Positions 25,853 to 33,670 of a DNA stretch of 64,000 nucleotides are shown piece after piece (position 1 is the first letter of the stretch; each line of letters begins with the position of its first letter). The position numbers were made by a program, and so were the translations under genes. The notes beneath the pieces were generated by a model. That model worked only from the letters and a program-made list of their open reading frames with translations, was not told the DNA's origin and made no database searches. Source of the stretch: an uncultured bacterium (GTDB lineage: Bacteria; Bacillota_I; Bacilli_A; RFN20; CAG-826); contig CASFSS010000017.1 of the NCBI GenBank assembly GCA_949297445.1, positions 1-64,000 on the forward strand, read 5' to 3'.

Positions 25853-27127
25853 ATGAAAATAGAAATTCAATTAGCTCAAACAGTGCTACAAAAGGTTTTT
25901 GCTGAGAAAGAAATTTTTCAGCGCGCATTAAAGAGTGTTTTTCCTCATAACGACCCAAATCGTCAATATTTAGGAACTGTCTCGTCCTTAGTTGGTTCAG
26001 AACTAAGACACCATCTTTTGTTTGCTAAATTAGTTGATAGTTACATCGATGAAGGCGCTGAAATTTCCTTCGATGATAAACTATTAATTTATATTGCCCT
26101 TGCGAACCATCATTTCGTCAAGCGCCTCGCTAGCGAGGAACTCGTTAAAGATTTGCAAGCGCTGAATTTGCCGATTAATTTTGTTAAACTCTTTTCTAAC
26201 GAAAAAACAATCTATGAACTATTGAGCGAAATAGTCACAAATATTCGTTCGCTAGAATATATTTCTATTCGTTTTAATACGCCTACTTGGCTTGTCAAGA
26301 TGTGGCAAAAACATTTTGGTTATAGCGCGACTTTTAAAATTTTAAAGCGCAATGCAAGACCACCTAAAACGACCGTTCGTGTCAATACATTGGTGACTAG
26401 CGAAGAGAAAATATTATCTTCTAATGCCGAATTCTTTTCGAAAACGACAGTTGCTAATTTGCTTGAATATAATGGCAAAACCCCTTTGCGCCAAAATGAA
26501 TTTTTCCGTTCGTTTGATGTCTTTAATGAGCGGCAAGCATTAAAGAAAGCGCTAGATGAAGTGTTTGCCCAAGTATCGCCCAATCAATTTTTCATATATT
26601 CATCAAAAGACGATGCTTCCTGCATTGAAGCTATGCTCTTAGCCAATCGCAAAATCGGCGTAAATTTAGGCGTTCCTAAAAAAGAAACGCGCCCTGAACT
26701 AGCGAGATTGATTCGCATCTATAAATTAAAAAATGTTAATTATTTTGAAGCGCCGACCGATCAGATGCTCGCCGCGGTCACGCAAAAACAACAACTCGTC
26801 ATTTTAAATCCAAAATCTTCTAGTTTTGATGAAATTAGAATATATCCCGATTTTTTGCTTCACTTTGAGAAGGAAAAATTGGATGAATTAATTGCCAATC
26901 AAAAGAAGATGCTTTACGATGTTTCAAATTTTGTGGATGAGGAAGGGAAACTCGTTTATATCGTAAATACACTAGATCGCAAGGAAAGTCATTCATTAAT
27001 TAATCTTTTCTTAAATGAACATCGCGAGTTTAAATTAATTCAAGAAAAACAATATTTGCCTTACGATGCCGACGATTGTGCTCTCTATATTGCGATAATG
27101 CAACGAACTGGTATAGCTAGTGCATAA
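25853..27127 (+). CDS. rsmB: RsmB (Sun) homologue lacking catalytic and SAM-binding motifs
   Basis: The family methylates C967 of 16S rRNA using two cysteines. The 424-residue gene keeps the family layout: a NusB-like N-terminal domain (about 1-135), the linker FNTPTWLVKMWQKHFG and TTVRVNTL (176-180), then a methyltransferase-like region. There, motif I (DxCAAPGGKT) is FFIYSSKDDASC (246-257), motif IV (DxPCSG) is ILNPKSSSF, and the nucleophile motif (YSTCT) is YIVNTL, so both cysteines are absent. The downstream EN-FL-H-F pattern is kept, so the reading frame is sound. Probably a non-catalytic RNA- or ribosome-binding paralogue. It overlaps rlmN. Confidence 0.8.
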   Translation: MKIEIQLAQTVLQKVFAEKEIFQRALKSVFPHNDPNRQYLGTVSSLVGSELRHHLLFAKLVDSYIDEGAEISFDDKLLIYIALANHHFVKRLASEELVKDLQALNLPINFVKLFSNEKTIYELLSEIVTNIRSLEYISIRFNTPTWLVKMWQKHFGYSATFKILKRNARPPKTTVRVNTLVTSEEKILSSNAEFFSKTTVANLLEYNGKTPLRQNEFFRSFDVFNERQALKKALDEVFAQVSPNQFFIYSSKDDASCIEAMLLANRKIGVNLGVPKKETRPELARLIRIYKLKNVNYFEAPTDQMLAAVTQKQQLVILNPKSSSFDEIRIYPDFLLHFEKEKLDELIANQKKMLYDVSNFVDEEGKLVYIVNTLDRKESHSLINLFLNEHREFKLIQEKQYLPYDADDCALYIAIMQRTGIASA

Positions 27128-28160
27128 TCTTTATGACTACACATTAAAACAACTACAAGAACTGCTCGCCCAATACGGGGAAAAACCTTATCGTGCGACG
27201 CAACTTTTTTCATGGCTTTACGAGAAAAAAGCGACATCCTTTCAAGAAATGAGCGACATTTCAAAGAAATTTCGTCAAACTCTAGAAGAGGAATTTTCTA
27301 TGGCGCTACCCACTATTACAGTTCTTGAACAATCAAAAGATGGAACCAAAAAGTTTTTGCTTGAATTGGCGGATGGTGCTTTGGTCGAGACGGCCTTAAT
27401 GCCATATAACTATGGGGATGCTGTCTGTGTGTCTAGCCAAGTAGGTTGTAACATGGGTTGCTCTTTTTGTGCTTCTGGACTATTAAAAAAACAGCGCAAT
27501 TTAACGGCTGGTGAAATGGTGGGGCAAGTGCTGGCTGTCAATAAAATATTGGCAGCGGAATTGCGACACGTTACTCATGTTGTAGTCATGGGAACTGGTG
27601 AGCCTTTTGATAATTATGATAATGTTTTATCGTTCATTCGCATTATCAATGACCCTAAATCTTTGGCGATTGGCGCTCGTCACATCACGGTATCTACTTG
27701 CGGTATAGTCGATGGAATATATCGCTACTCCAAAGAGGGACTTCAAACTAATTTAGCCATTTCTTTGCACGCTCCGAACGACGAAATAAGACAAAAAATT
27801 ATGCGAATTGCCAAAGCATATCCTTTAAATCAATTAATTGATGCCATTCGTTATTATGAAGAGAATACAAACCGAAGAGTAACTTTTGAATATATTTTAT
27901 TAAAAAATATTAACGATTCTATTGCATGTGCGGAAGAACTAGCTAGACTTATTAAAGGGATGCTCTCGCACGTCAACTTGATACCCTATAATCCGGTCAA
28001 GGAACTGCCGTATCAACGAAGCGATGAAAAAACGATCCATGCCTTCTTTGAGTGTTTGTTAAAATCCGGTATTCGAGTGACAATTAGAAAAGAATTTGGC
28101 AAAGATATTGATGCATCCTGTGGTCAATTGAGGGCAAAACATCATGAAAAAGACGATTAA
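27120..28160 (+). CDS. rlmN: Dual-specificity 23S rRNA/tRNA m2A methyltransferase RlmN
   Basis: Radical-SAM enzyme methylating A2503 of 23S rRNA and A37 of some tRNAs. The 346-residue protein has the CxxxCxxC cluster motif CNMGCSFC, preceded by CVSSQVG, then GTGEPFDNYDNV, and the C-terminal catalytic cysteine in IDASCGQLR. All key residues are present, unlike in the neighbouring rsmB-like gene. The start is GTG 27120, overlapping the rsmB-like stop; no closer ATG exists. Overlaps prpC by 17 bases. Confidence 0.95.
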   Translation: MHNLYDYTLKQLQELLAQYGEKPYRATQLFSWLYEKKATSFQEMSDISKKFRQTLEEEFSMALPTITVLEQSKDGTKKFLLELADGALVETALMPYNYGDAVCVSSQVGCNMGCSFCASGLLKKQRNLTAGEMVGQVLAVNKILAAELRHVTHVVVMGTGEPFDNYDNVLSFIRIINDPKSLAIGARHITVSTCGIVDGIYRYSKEGLQTNLAISLHAPNDEIRQKIMRIAKAYPLNQLIDAIRYYEENTNRRVTFEYILLKNINDSIACAEELARLIKGMLSHVNLIPYNPVKELPYQRSDEKTIHAFFECLLKSGIRVTIRKEFGKDIDASCGQLRAKHHEKDD

Positions 28161-28908
28161 AGGACAGTTTTATGCCAAAATTGATCGTGGTCGTGTCCGG
28201 GTGACAAACGAAGATCAAGCATTGGCTATCGCAAACGCTAGTGGTGATGTTTTGCTTGCGGTTTGTGATGGCATGGGTGGTCATAAAAAAGGTGATTATG
28301 CTTCCCGCATGGCCATAAATTTGTTGGCCGACGCCTTTAAAAAGAAATCTTCTTTCAATTATATTTATTATGCTAGATATTGGCTGACTTCGACGATTAA
28401 ACGAATCAATGCCGCCATTTATAACGAATCGTTTACGCGCGACGATTATAAAGATATGGGAACGACGATGGTGGTTGCCTTGTTAATTAAAGACACTGTT
28501 ATTATCGCTAATGTCGGCGATAGCCGTGCCTATGGTGTTCGCTATGAATCGTTGCGACGTTTAACCGAAGACCAAACATATGTTGATTATTTATATCGAA
28601 TGGGGAAAATTAGCGAAGAAGAAATTAAAACGCGTCTTGACCGTCATGTTTTAATGAATGCGGTTGGCATTTTTCCGTCGTTAAGCATTGATATAAAAAT
28701 GTACCCTAACATCGGTAATCCGATTTTGCTTTGTAGTGACGGTTTATATAACAATATAAGTGAAAAAGATATTCATGCTATTTTACATAGCGATGACCGC
28801 ATCGAAACGAAGGTGGAGACATTAATTAGTGTCGCTAACGCTAATGGTGGTAGTGACAACATGGCAGTTGCGTATTGGGAGACTATTGTAGATGGTGAAA
28901 ATAGGTGA
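28144..28908 (+). CDS. prpC: PP2C-family Ser/Thr protein phosphatase
   Basis: Mn2+-dependent phosphatase that reverses the adjacent kinase. The 254-residue protein has VTNEDQ, CDGMGGHKKGDYAS, MGTTM, VGDSRAYG, LCSDGLYN and GGSDNMAV, covering the metal-binding aspartates. Overlaps rlmN upstream and the kinase downstream by 17 bases each, so the three are translationally coupled. Confidence 0.94.
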   Translation: MKKTIKGQFYAKIDRGRVRVTNEDQALAIANASGDVLLAVCDGMGGHKKGDYASRMAINLLADAFKKKSSFNYIYYARYWLTSTIKRINAAIYNESFTRDDYKDMGTTMVVALLIKDTVIIANVGDSRAYGVRYESLRRLTEDQTYVDYLYRMGKISEEEIKTRLDRHVLMNAVGIFPSLSIDIKMYPNIGNPILLCSDGLYNNISEKDIHAILHSDDRIETKVETLISVANANGGSDNMAVAYWETIVDGENR

Positions 28909-29770
28909 TCGAATAGACAATCGTTATCGCATTACTGGCCGAATTGGCACTGGCGGTATGGCGGAAGTTTTCGAAGCCACAGACGTTATTGCTAAAAAAA
29001 GAGTCGCCGTAAAAATAATGCGCGTTGAATTGCTTGATGAACGCGATAATGTTCTTCGTTTTCGACACGAGGCGCAGGCGTGTGCGGCGATGAATCATCC
29101 GAATATTATTAAAGTATATTATCAAGGTGTTGTGGAAGATAGACCATATATGGTCTATGAATATATAAAAGGACAAACTTTGCACGAAAAGATTGAATTT
29201 AACGCCCAATTTACTGTCTACGAGGCTTGCCAAATCATGCTCCAATTGCTCGATGCGGTAAGTTATATTCATGAACACGGAATTATTCATCGCGATATTA
29301 AGCCACAAAATATTTTTTATTTACCTGATGGAACAATTAAATTGGCCGATTTTGGTATTTCGGTTGATGCCAATATTTCAGAGACGGTTTCTGAAAAAGG
29401 AATCATGGGCAGCGTATTTTATTTGGCGCCCGAGATATGCCAAGGCAAACCGCCGACCATTCAAAGCGATATTTATTCATTAGGTGTAACCTTTTTTGAG
29501 CTTATTACGGGACGCCTGCCTTTCGAAGAAGGCCGAGCAGTTGACATTGCTTTATCACACGTCAAAAAAGCTTTTCCGAGCGCAACCAAATATTCGCCGG
29601 GGGTCAATAAGGAAATTGATCGCATCATCATGAAAGCTTGCAAAAAGAATCCAAAAGATCGTTACGCAAACGCTAAAGAAATGTATCAAGCTATTAAAAA
29701 AGCGATGGATAATCATAACAACTTCATCGAAAAGAAAAGTTTATTAAAACGAATATTTGGTTTTAAATGA
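28892..29770 (+). CDS. PknB/PrkC-type Ser/Thr kinase without membrane and PASTA domains
   Basis: Hanks-type kinase. The 292-residue protein is essentially only the kinase domain: glycine loop GTGGMAEVF, VAVKIM with the ATP lysine, HRDIKPQN, DFG (ADFGIS), APE (LAPEIC) and SDIYSLGV. It ends about 30 residues after the kinase fold in a basic tail. The membrane helix and the PASTA repeats that bind muropeptides in PrkC/PknB are absent, so it would be cytosolic. It shares the canonical place between prpC and rsgA. Targets are unknown. Confidence 0.93.
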   Translation: MVKIGDRIDNRYRITGRIGTGGMAEVFEATDVIAKKRVAVKIMRVELLDERDNVLRFRHEAQACAAMNHPNIIKVYYQGVVEDRPYMVYEYIKGQTLHEKIEFNAQFTVYEACQIMLQLLDAVSYIHEHGIIHRDIKPQNIFYLPDGTIKLADFGISVDANISETVSEKGIMGSVFYLAPEICQGKPPTIQSDIYSLGVTFFELITGRLPFEEGRAVDIALSHVKKAFPSATKYSPGVNKEIDRIIMKACKKNPKDRYANAKEMYQAIKKAMDNHNNFIEKKSLLKRIFGFK

Positions 29771-30555
29771 TTACCGGTCGAATTGTGTTTAATAAAGGCG
29801 ACACCTATCAATTATATAGCAATGGTGTCATTTATAATTTATATGCCAAAGGACTTTTTCGAAGCAATTTAAAGAACTCATTGGTTGTTGGTGATACGAT
29901 AGATTTTGATGAAGAGACATACCGAATAACTTCTATTGGCCAAAGGACAACAATGTTTGATTATTTGCAAGTTAGCAATATTGAACAAATTCTAATTATA
30001 TTAACGGAGATTGATAAAAGTGATTTTATCGATTTAGCTAAAATTTTACTTGCCGCTAATATTAACAACATCCCTTGTACTTTTTTACTTTTTAAAGATG
30101 CTGATTTGTCATCAGAAATTACTAAAAAACTAATGAATAGCGGAGCAAATATTGGCGTTTTGTCGGAAAAAGTGCTCCAATCTAATATATTTTCGTTAAT
30201 AATTATCGATAATCTATCTAAACTTAATTTATTTTTTGAAAAATTACCGAATTTGCAGGAAAACTATATTGATTCCCTAGCAAAAAACACGCCATTATTT
30301 GAGCAATTCATCGCTTATTATGGCGAGTATCAATTAATGTTTTCAAGCGTGGAAAGATTTAAAAATTTACATCTATTAAAAGGCAATATCGCATCATATT
30401 TTCCGCCTTTTCAAAAATATCTTCATCAGTGTAAAAATGCAAATTGTCTGCACATTGCTGAAATTGATTGTAGAATTAAAAAAGAAGTCGAATTGCATAA
30501 TATTAGCTTAGAGACTTATGAATTATATTGCGACTTGCTGAAAAAATTGGCATAG
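29767..30555 (+). CDS. rsgA: RsgA homologue with a degenerate GTPase domain
   Basis: RsgA is a circularly permuted GTPase that checks late 30S assembly. The 262-residue protein keeps the N-terminal OB-fold (about 1-65) and the C-terminal zinc site, C222-x4-C227-x-H229-x5-C235, identical in spacing to E. coli RsgA. The G domain between them is eroded: NKxD (G4) is FKDAD at 109-113, and neither the GxxGVGKSS P-loop nor DTPG can be found. A frameshift is unlikely since both ends are in frame. Likely a non-GTPase ribosome-binding derivative. It overlaps the kinase gene by four bases. Confidence 0.82.
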   Translation: MITGRIVFNKGDTYQLYSNGVIYNLYAKGLFRSNLKNSLVVGDTIDFDEETYRITSIGQRTTMFDYLQVSNIEQILIILTEIDKSDFIDLAKILLAANINNIPCTFLLFKDADLSSEITKKLMNSGANIGVLSEKVLQSNIFSLIIIDNLSKLNLFFEKLPNLQENYIDSLAKNTPLFEQFIAYYGEYQLMFSSVERFKNLHLLKGNIASYFPPFQKYLHQCKNANCLHIAEIDCRIKKEVELHNISLETYELYCDLLKKLA

Positions 30556-30574
30556 TTAGTGAGGTTTACCAAAA

Positions 30575-31231
30575 ATGAAACAAGCATATGTTGCGCCATC
30601 TATCTTAACCGTTGATAAAGCAGAAATACCTGCCACGATTGCTAAATTAGAGCAAGGCGGTGCCGATTTTTTGCATTTTGACGTCATGGACGGAATTTTT
30701 GTTCCTAACAAGACTTACACATTTGATGAGTATGAAGAAATATCCCGTTTGCATCATATGATTAATGATGTTCATTTAATGGTTGTTAAGCCGTTAGAAT
30801 ATGCAAAAAAATATGCCGAATTAGGAGCGGATTTTATTACCTTTCATATCGAAGCCGTTAAAGACATAAATGAGGCAATCAACATCGTGAATGTTATTCA
30901 TTCATATGGCAAGAAGGCTGGCATTTCAATTAAGCCAGCTACTGCTCCTATGACCATCCTACCATTATTACCAATTTTAGATTTGGTGCTCATCATGTCG
31001 GTTGAACCTGGCAAGGGCGGTCAAAAATTTCTTAACTCCGCCTTAGATAAAATTGCCTTCTTATGTAAATATATTGATAAATGGCACCTATCGACATTAT
31101 TAGAAGTTGATGGCGGGATAAACGACATAACAGGTAAAGCTTGCCGCGAAAAAGGGGTCGACATTTTGGTTGCTGGCTCTTATATTGTCGGTCACGATGA
31201 TCTTAAAGCGAGGATTGATTCGTTAAAATGA
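30575..31231 (+). CDS. rpe: Ribulose-phosphate 3-epimerase
   Basis: Interconverts ribulose 5-phosphate and xylulose 5-phosphate in the pentose phosphate pathway. The 218-residue TIM barrel has LHFDVMDGIFVPN, DVHLMVVKPL, FITFHIEA, MSVEPGKGGQKF and LLEVDGGIN, containing the metal-binding His and Asp residues. ATG has GTGAGG about 11 bases upstream. rpe after rsgA is the usual order in Bacillota; the following membrane protein overlaps by four bases. Confidence 0.95.
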   Translation: MKQAYVAPSILTVDKAEIPATIAKLEQGGADFLHFDVMDGIFVPNKTYTFDEYEEISRLHHMINDVHLMVVKPLEYAKKYAELGADFITFHIEAVKDINEAINIVNVIHSYGKKAGISIKPATAPMTILPLLPILDLVLIMSVEPGKGGQKFLNSALDKIAFLCKYIDKWHLSTLLEVDGGINDITGKACREKGVDILVAGSYIVGHDDLKARIDSLK

Positions 31232-31914
31232 TGCCGTTTAATGCGTTATATTTAGCGTTTATTATCGTAGGAGTTCTCTCTTTTGCTTGTTTGATATTTT
31301 CAGGCGATTTTATCTATAAAAAATCCAAGAAAGAAAAGTTTAGATATTATCATAATTTTCCTTATGAAATTGATTTGGAGTTAAACAAAAGGGAAAAATT
31401 ACCATATCGAATATTTTTAATTATTTATTTAATTTCTTCCTTTTTGCCACTTTCGCTTATCGTTTCTTCATATACTATTTTTTCTAAATACGCTCCCTTT
31501 TATTTAATTACATCTTTAATATTAATTGTTCCTTATTTCATGTATTGGATATTGACGATTTTGCCCGCTAAATTTATTCGCCAACATACATTAGTTTTTG
31601 CCATTTTTTTGGCGATGACTTTTGTTGTGGCTTGTCTAGTTAGCGTCCTTGCATTTCTATTATTTGGCCTAGATGGTTCAATTTTGCACCTTTTAATAGG
31701 CGTTTTCGCGGTGGCCATTGCTCTTTTTATACTCATTATTGCTGTCAATCCCAAATTAAAAAATTGGACTAAGTTAGAGACGAAGGTTACTAAGGACGGT
31801 ACCAAAGAAATTGTTCGCCCTAAATATTTTCCTCTCGCGTATAGCCAATGGTTAATTCTGTTATCTTTAGAAGCAACCACAATTTTACTTTATTTGACTA
31901 TTTTGTCGATTTAA
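31228..31914 (+). CDS. Uncharacterised membrane protein
   Basis: The 228-residue protein has about six hydrophobic segments, with a charged loop after the first (KKSKKEKFRYYHNF) and a hydrophilic stretch before the last helix. I recognise no family. It overlaps rpe (ATGA) and is the last gene of the gmk-to-rpe run, where thiN often sits in other Bacillota. A terminator follows directly. Confidence 0.75.
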   Translation: MMPFNALYLAFIIVGVLSFACLIFSGDFIYKKSKKEKFRYYHNFPYEIDLELNKREKLPYRIFLIIYLISSFLPLSLIVSSYTIFSKYAPFYLITSLILIVPYFMYWILTILPAKFIRQHTLVFAIFLAMTFVVACLVSVLAFLLFGLDGSILHLLIGVFAVAIALFILIIAVNPKLKNWTKLETKVTKDGTKEIVRPKYFPLAYSQWLILLSLEATTILLYLTILSI

Positions 31915-31915
31915 A

Positions 31916-31942
31916 AAAGCGCCATTGAAGGCGCTTTAATTA
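31916..31942. terminator. Bidirectional terminator after the core cluster
   Basis: AAAGCGCC/GGCGCTTT with loop ATTGAA. T-rich on the plus side; the A-run on the left gives a U-tract for the minus-strand lipoprotein genes. Confidence 0.75.
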
Positions 31943-31959
31943 TTTGAAAAAAGTTTTAA

Positions 31960-33666
31960 TTATAATTCGTAAAGGCCATCTTGGCAGGTGACTGATGTAA
32001 AGACATAACTTTCGCCATTTAAAGCCCAACTACTTGCTTTTTCAATGGCTGCAAATTGCTCGATCGTGCCTTCATATATTAGTTCAATGCTAGCTGCTTC
32101 ATAACTTTCGAAGATGGTGGTACCAATTTTTTCAATTGTTATAGGCAAAACAATTTGGCTAATTCGCGTGTGCGCGAATGCACTATCGCCGATGGCGGTA
32201 GCACCTTCAGGCAGTGAATAGCTTTTAACGTTATTGTAGTAAGGCATCGATATTAATTGATAAGTGTCTTTTGTATATAAGGCTCCCGAACTTTCTTCGC
32301 AGAAATAATATGGATTGTTCTCATCTACCAAAATTTTTGCTAAATCGGCCACGCCATAAAACGGGTTGTGTCCAATTTTTTCTAAAGAGGCTGGTAAAGG
32401 AGTAATTTCTCTTAAATAACTTAATCCTGAAAAGCAATAATCGCCAATTTCTTCCAGCCCTGAATTAAAAGTAATCGATAAAACTCCATAGCATGCACTA
32501 AATGCGTTGCTTGATATTGTCTTTAATGTGCTAGGAAAAACAAGCGATGTCAGTAGTGTGCCACGGCAAAGAGCAAACACTCCGTAGCCGATTGTCACTA
32601 ATCCTTCATTGAAATTTATTTGTGCTAATCCAGAACATGAATAAAAAGCAAAAGTTTCAATATTTTTTAGCGAAGTAGGAAAACTTAATTTATTTATAGC
32701 GGTGCAAGAATAAAAACAACTTTCAGGAATATTTATCAACCCTTCTTCAAAAGAAACATTTTTTAAGTATATACAACCTTTAAAAGCATTATCAGAAAGA
32801 ATAACATTGCCTGGCACTATAATCGCCGAAAGAGAAGATTCTTCGAACGCTCCTTGGCCGATTAAATTAATGTTATCGTTAAAAACTATCGTATCAATAT
32901 TTCGATTATCGTGAAAACAATAGTCATAAATTGTTTCTACGCCAGCGCGTAAATGATATTCGCTTTCAGTAGTGGCCATCGGAACGTAAATTAAACTATT
33001 CTCATCCTTAGAATATAAACTGCCATCAATTGATGTATAGGTAGGATTATTGGTGGATACCTCGATGCTTTTTAAAGATATAAGGCTGCTAAAAGCTTTA
33101 CAAGCAATATCATCAACATATTGTCCGATTTGAATTTTAGTTAAATAAATATCATAGAATGCCCGCTCGCCAATAGCGGTCACATAATAGGTAGAACCAT
33201 TTATACTGACTTGATCAGGAATGATCAATGGTGTCGGTATTAAATCATCATCGTATGGATTATAGGAGATTAGTTTAGCTTTTTTAGCTGCTTCGTCGAT
33301 GATTTCAAAGGTCATTTCATTTTCACTTAATTCGATTAAAGTAAAAGTGGCCTCCACTTTATAATAATTTTCTTCCGCGACAAATGAATAGGCTCCAGCC
33401 ACCTCTCTTATCCGCTCATTATTTACCAATATAGAAGATAAATAATATCCTTCGCCAGGCGTCACGTAAAAAGCTATTGTTTCACCAACAACGTAGGTGT
33501 CTTTAACTGGCACAAAACTTCCATAGCCATTAATGGTGATATCTAATGTGACTTCTTCGGCTGTTTGGCTGGTAGAAGTTGTGGTGGAAGGTTCATCGCA
33601 ACTAGTCAACAATAATCCGCAACTAGCCAATATAATTAAGGAGCTTTTAATAACTGTCTTCAACAT
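31960..33666 (-). CDS. Leucine-rich-repeat (BspA-type, LRR_5) surface lipoprotein
   Basis: The 568-residue protein has a signal peptide with lipobox LLTSC and a short Ser/Thr-rich linker. A beta-rich domain follows (about 45-115, with a YVVGETIAFYVTPGEGYY segment). A long run of LRR_5 repeats comes next, with the recurring pattern of I-x-x-x-AF-x-x-C (for example IGERAFYD, ISSNAFSAC, IGDSAFAH). It ends with the YEGTIEQFAAI-type cap common in BspA-like proteins. Such proteins are cell-surface binders in gut bacteria; the ligand is unknown. Last of four minus-strand lipoprotein genes, with only four bases to the upstream gene. Confidence 0.88.
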   Translation of the reverse strand: MLKTVIKSSLIILASCGLLLTSCDEPSTTTSTSQTAEEVTLDITINGYGSFVPVKDTYVVGETIAFYVTPGEGYYLSSILVNNERIREVAGAYSFVAEENYYKVEATFTLIELSENEMTFEIIDEAAKKAKLISYNPYDDDLIPTPLIIPDQVSINGSTYYVTAIGERAFYDIYLTKIQIGQYVDDIACKAFSSLISLKSIEVSTNNPTYTSIDGSLYSKDENSLIYVPMATTESEYHLRAGVETIYDYCFHDNRNIDTIVFNDNINLIGQGAFEESSLSAIIVPGNVILSDNAFKGCIYLKNVSFEEGLINIPESCFYSCTAINKLSFPTSLKNIETFAFYSCSGLAQINFNEGLVTIGYGVFALCRGTLLTSLVFPSTLKTISSNAFSACYGVLSITFNSGLEEIGDYCFSGLSYLREITPLPASLEKIGHNPFYGVADLAKILVDENNPYYFCEESSGALYTKDTYQLISMPYYNNVKSYSLPEGATAIGDSAFAHTRISQIVLPITIEKIGTTIFESYEAASIELIYEGTIEQFAAIEKASSWALNGESYVFTSVTCQDGLYEL

Positions 33667-33670
33667 ATTT

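Noticed and set aside
25853-27127. Frameshift or assembly error as the cause of missing RsmB motifs
   Set aside because: Domains before and after the methyltransferase core are in one frame, the core aligns in spacing, and only motif residues differ. A frameshift would scramble a continuous block.
29767-30555. Calling the RsgA homologue a pseudogene
   Set aside because: No stop or frameshift, both end domains conserved, zinc spacing perfect, and overlap with the upstream kinase gene preserved.
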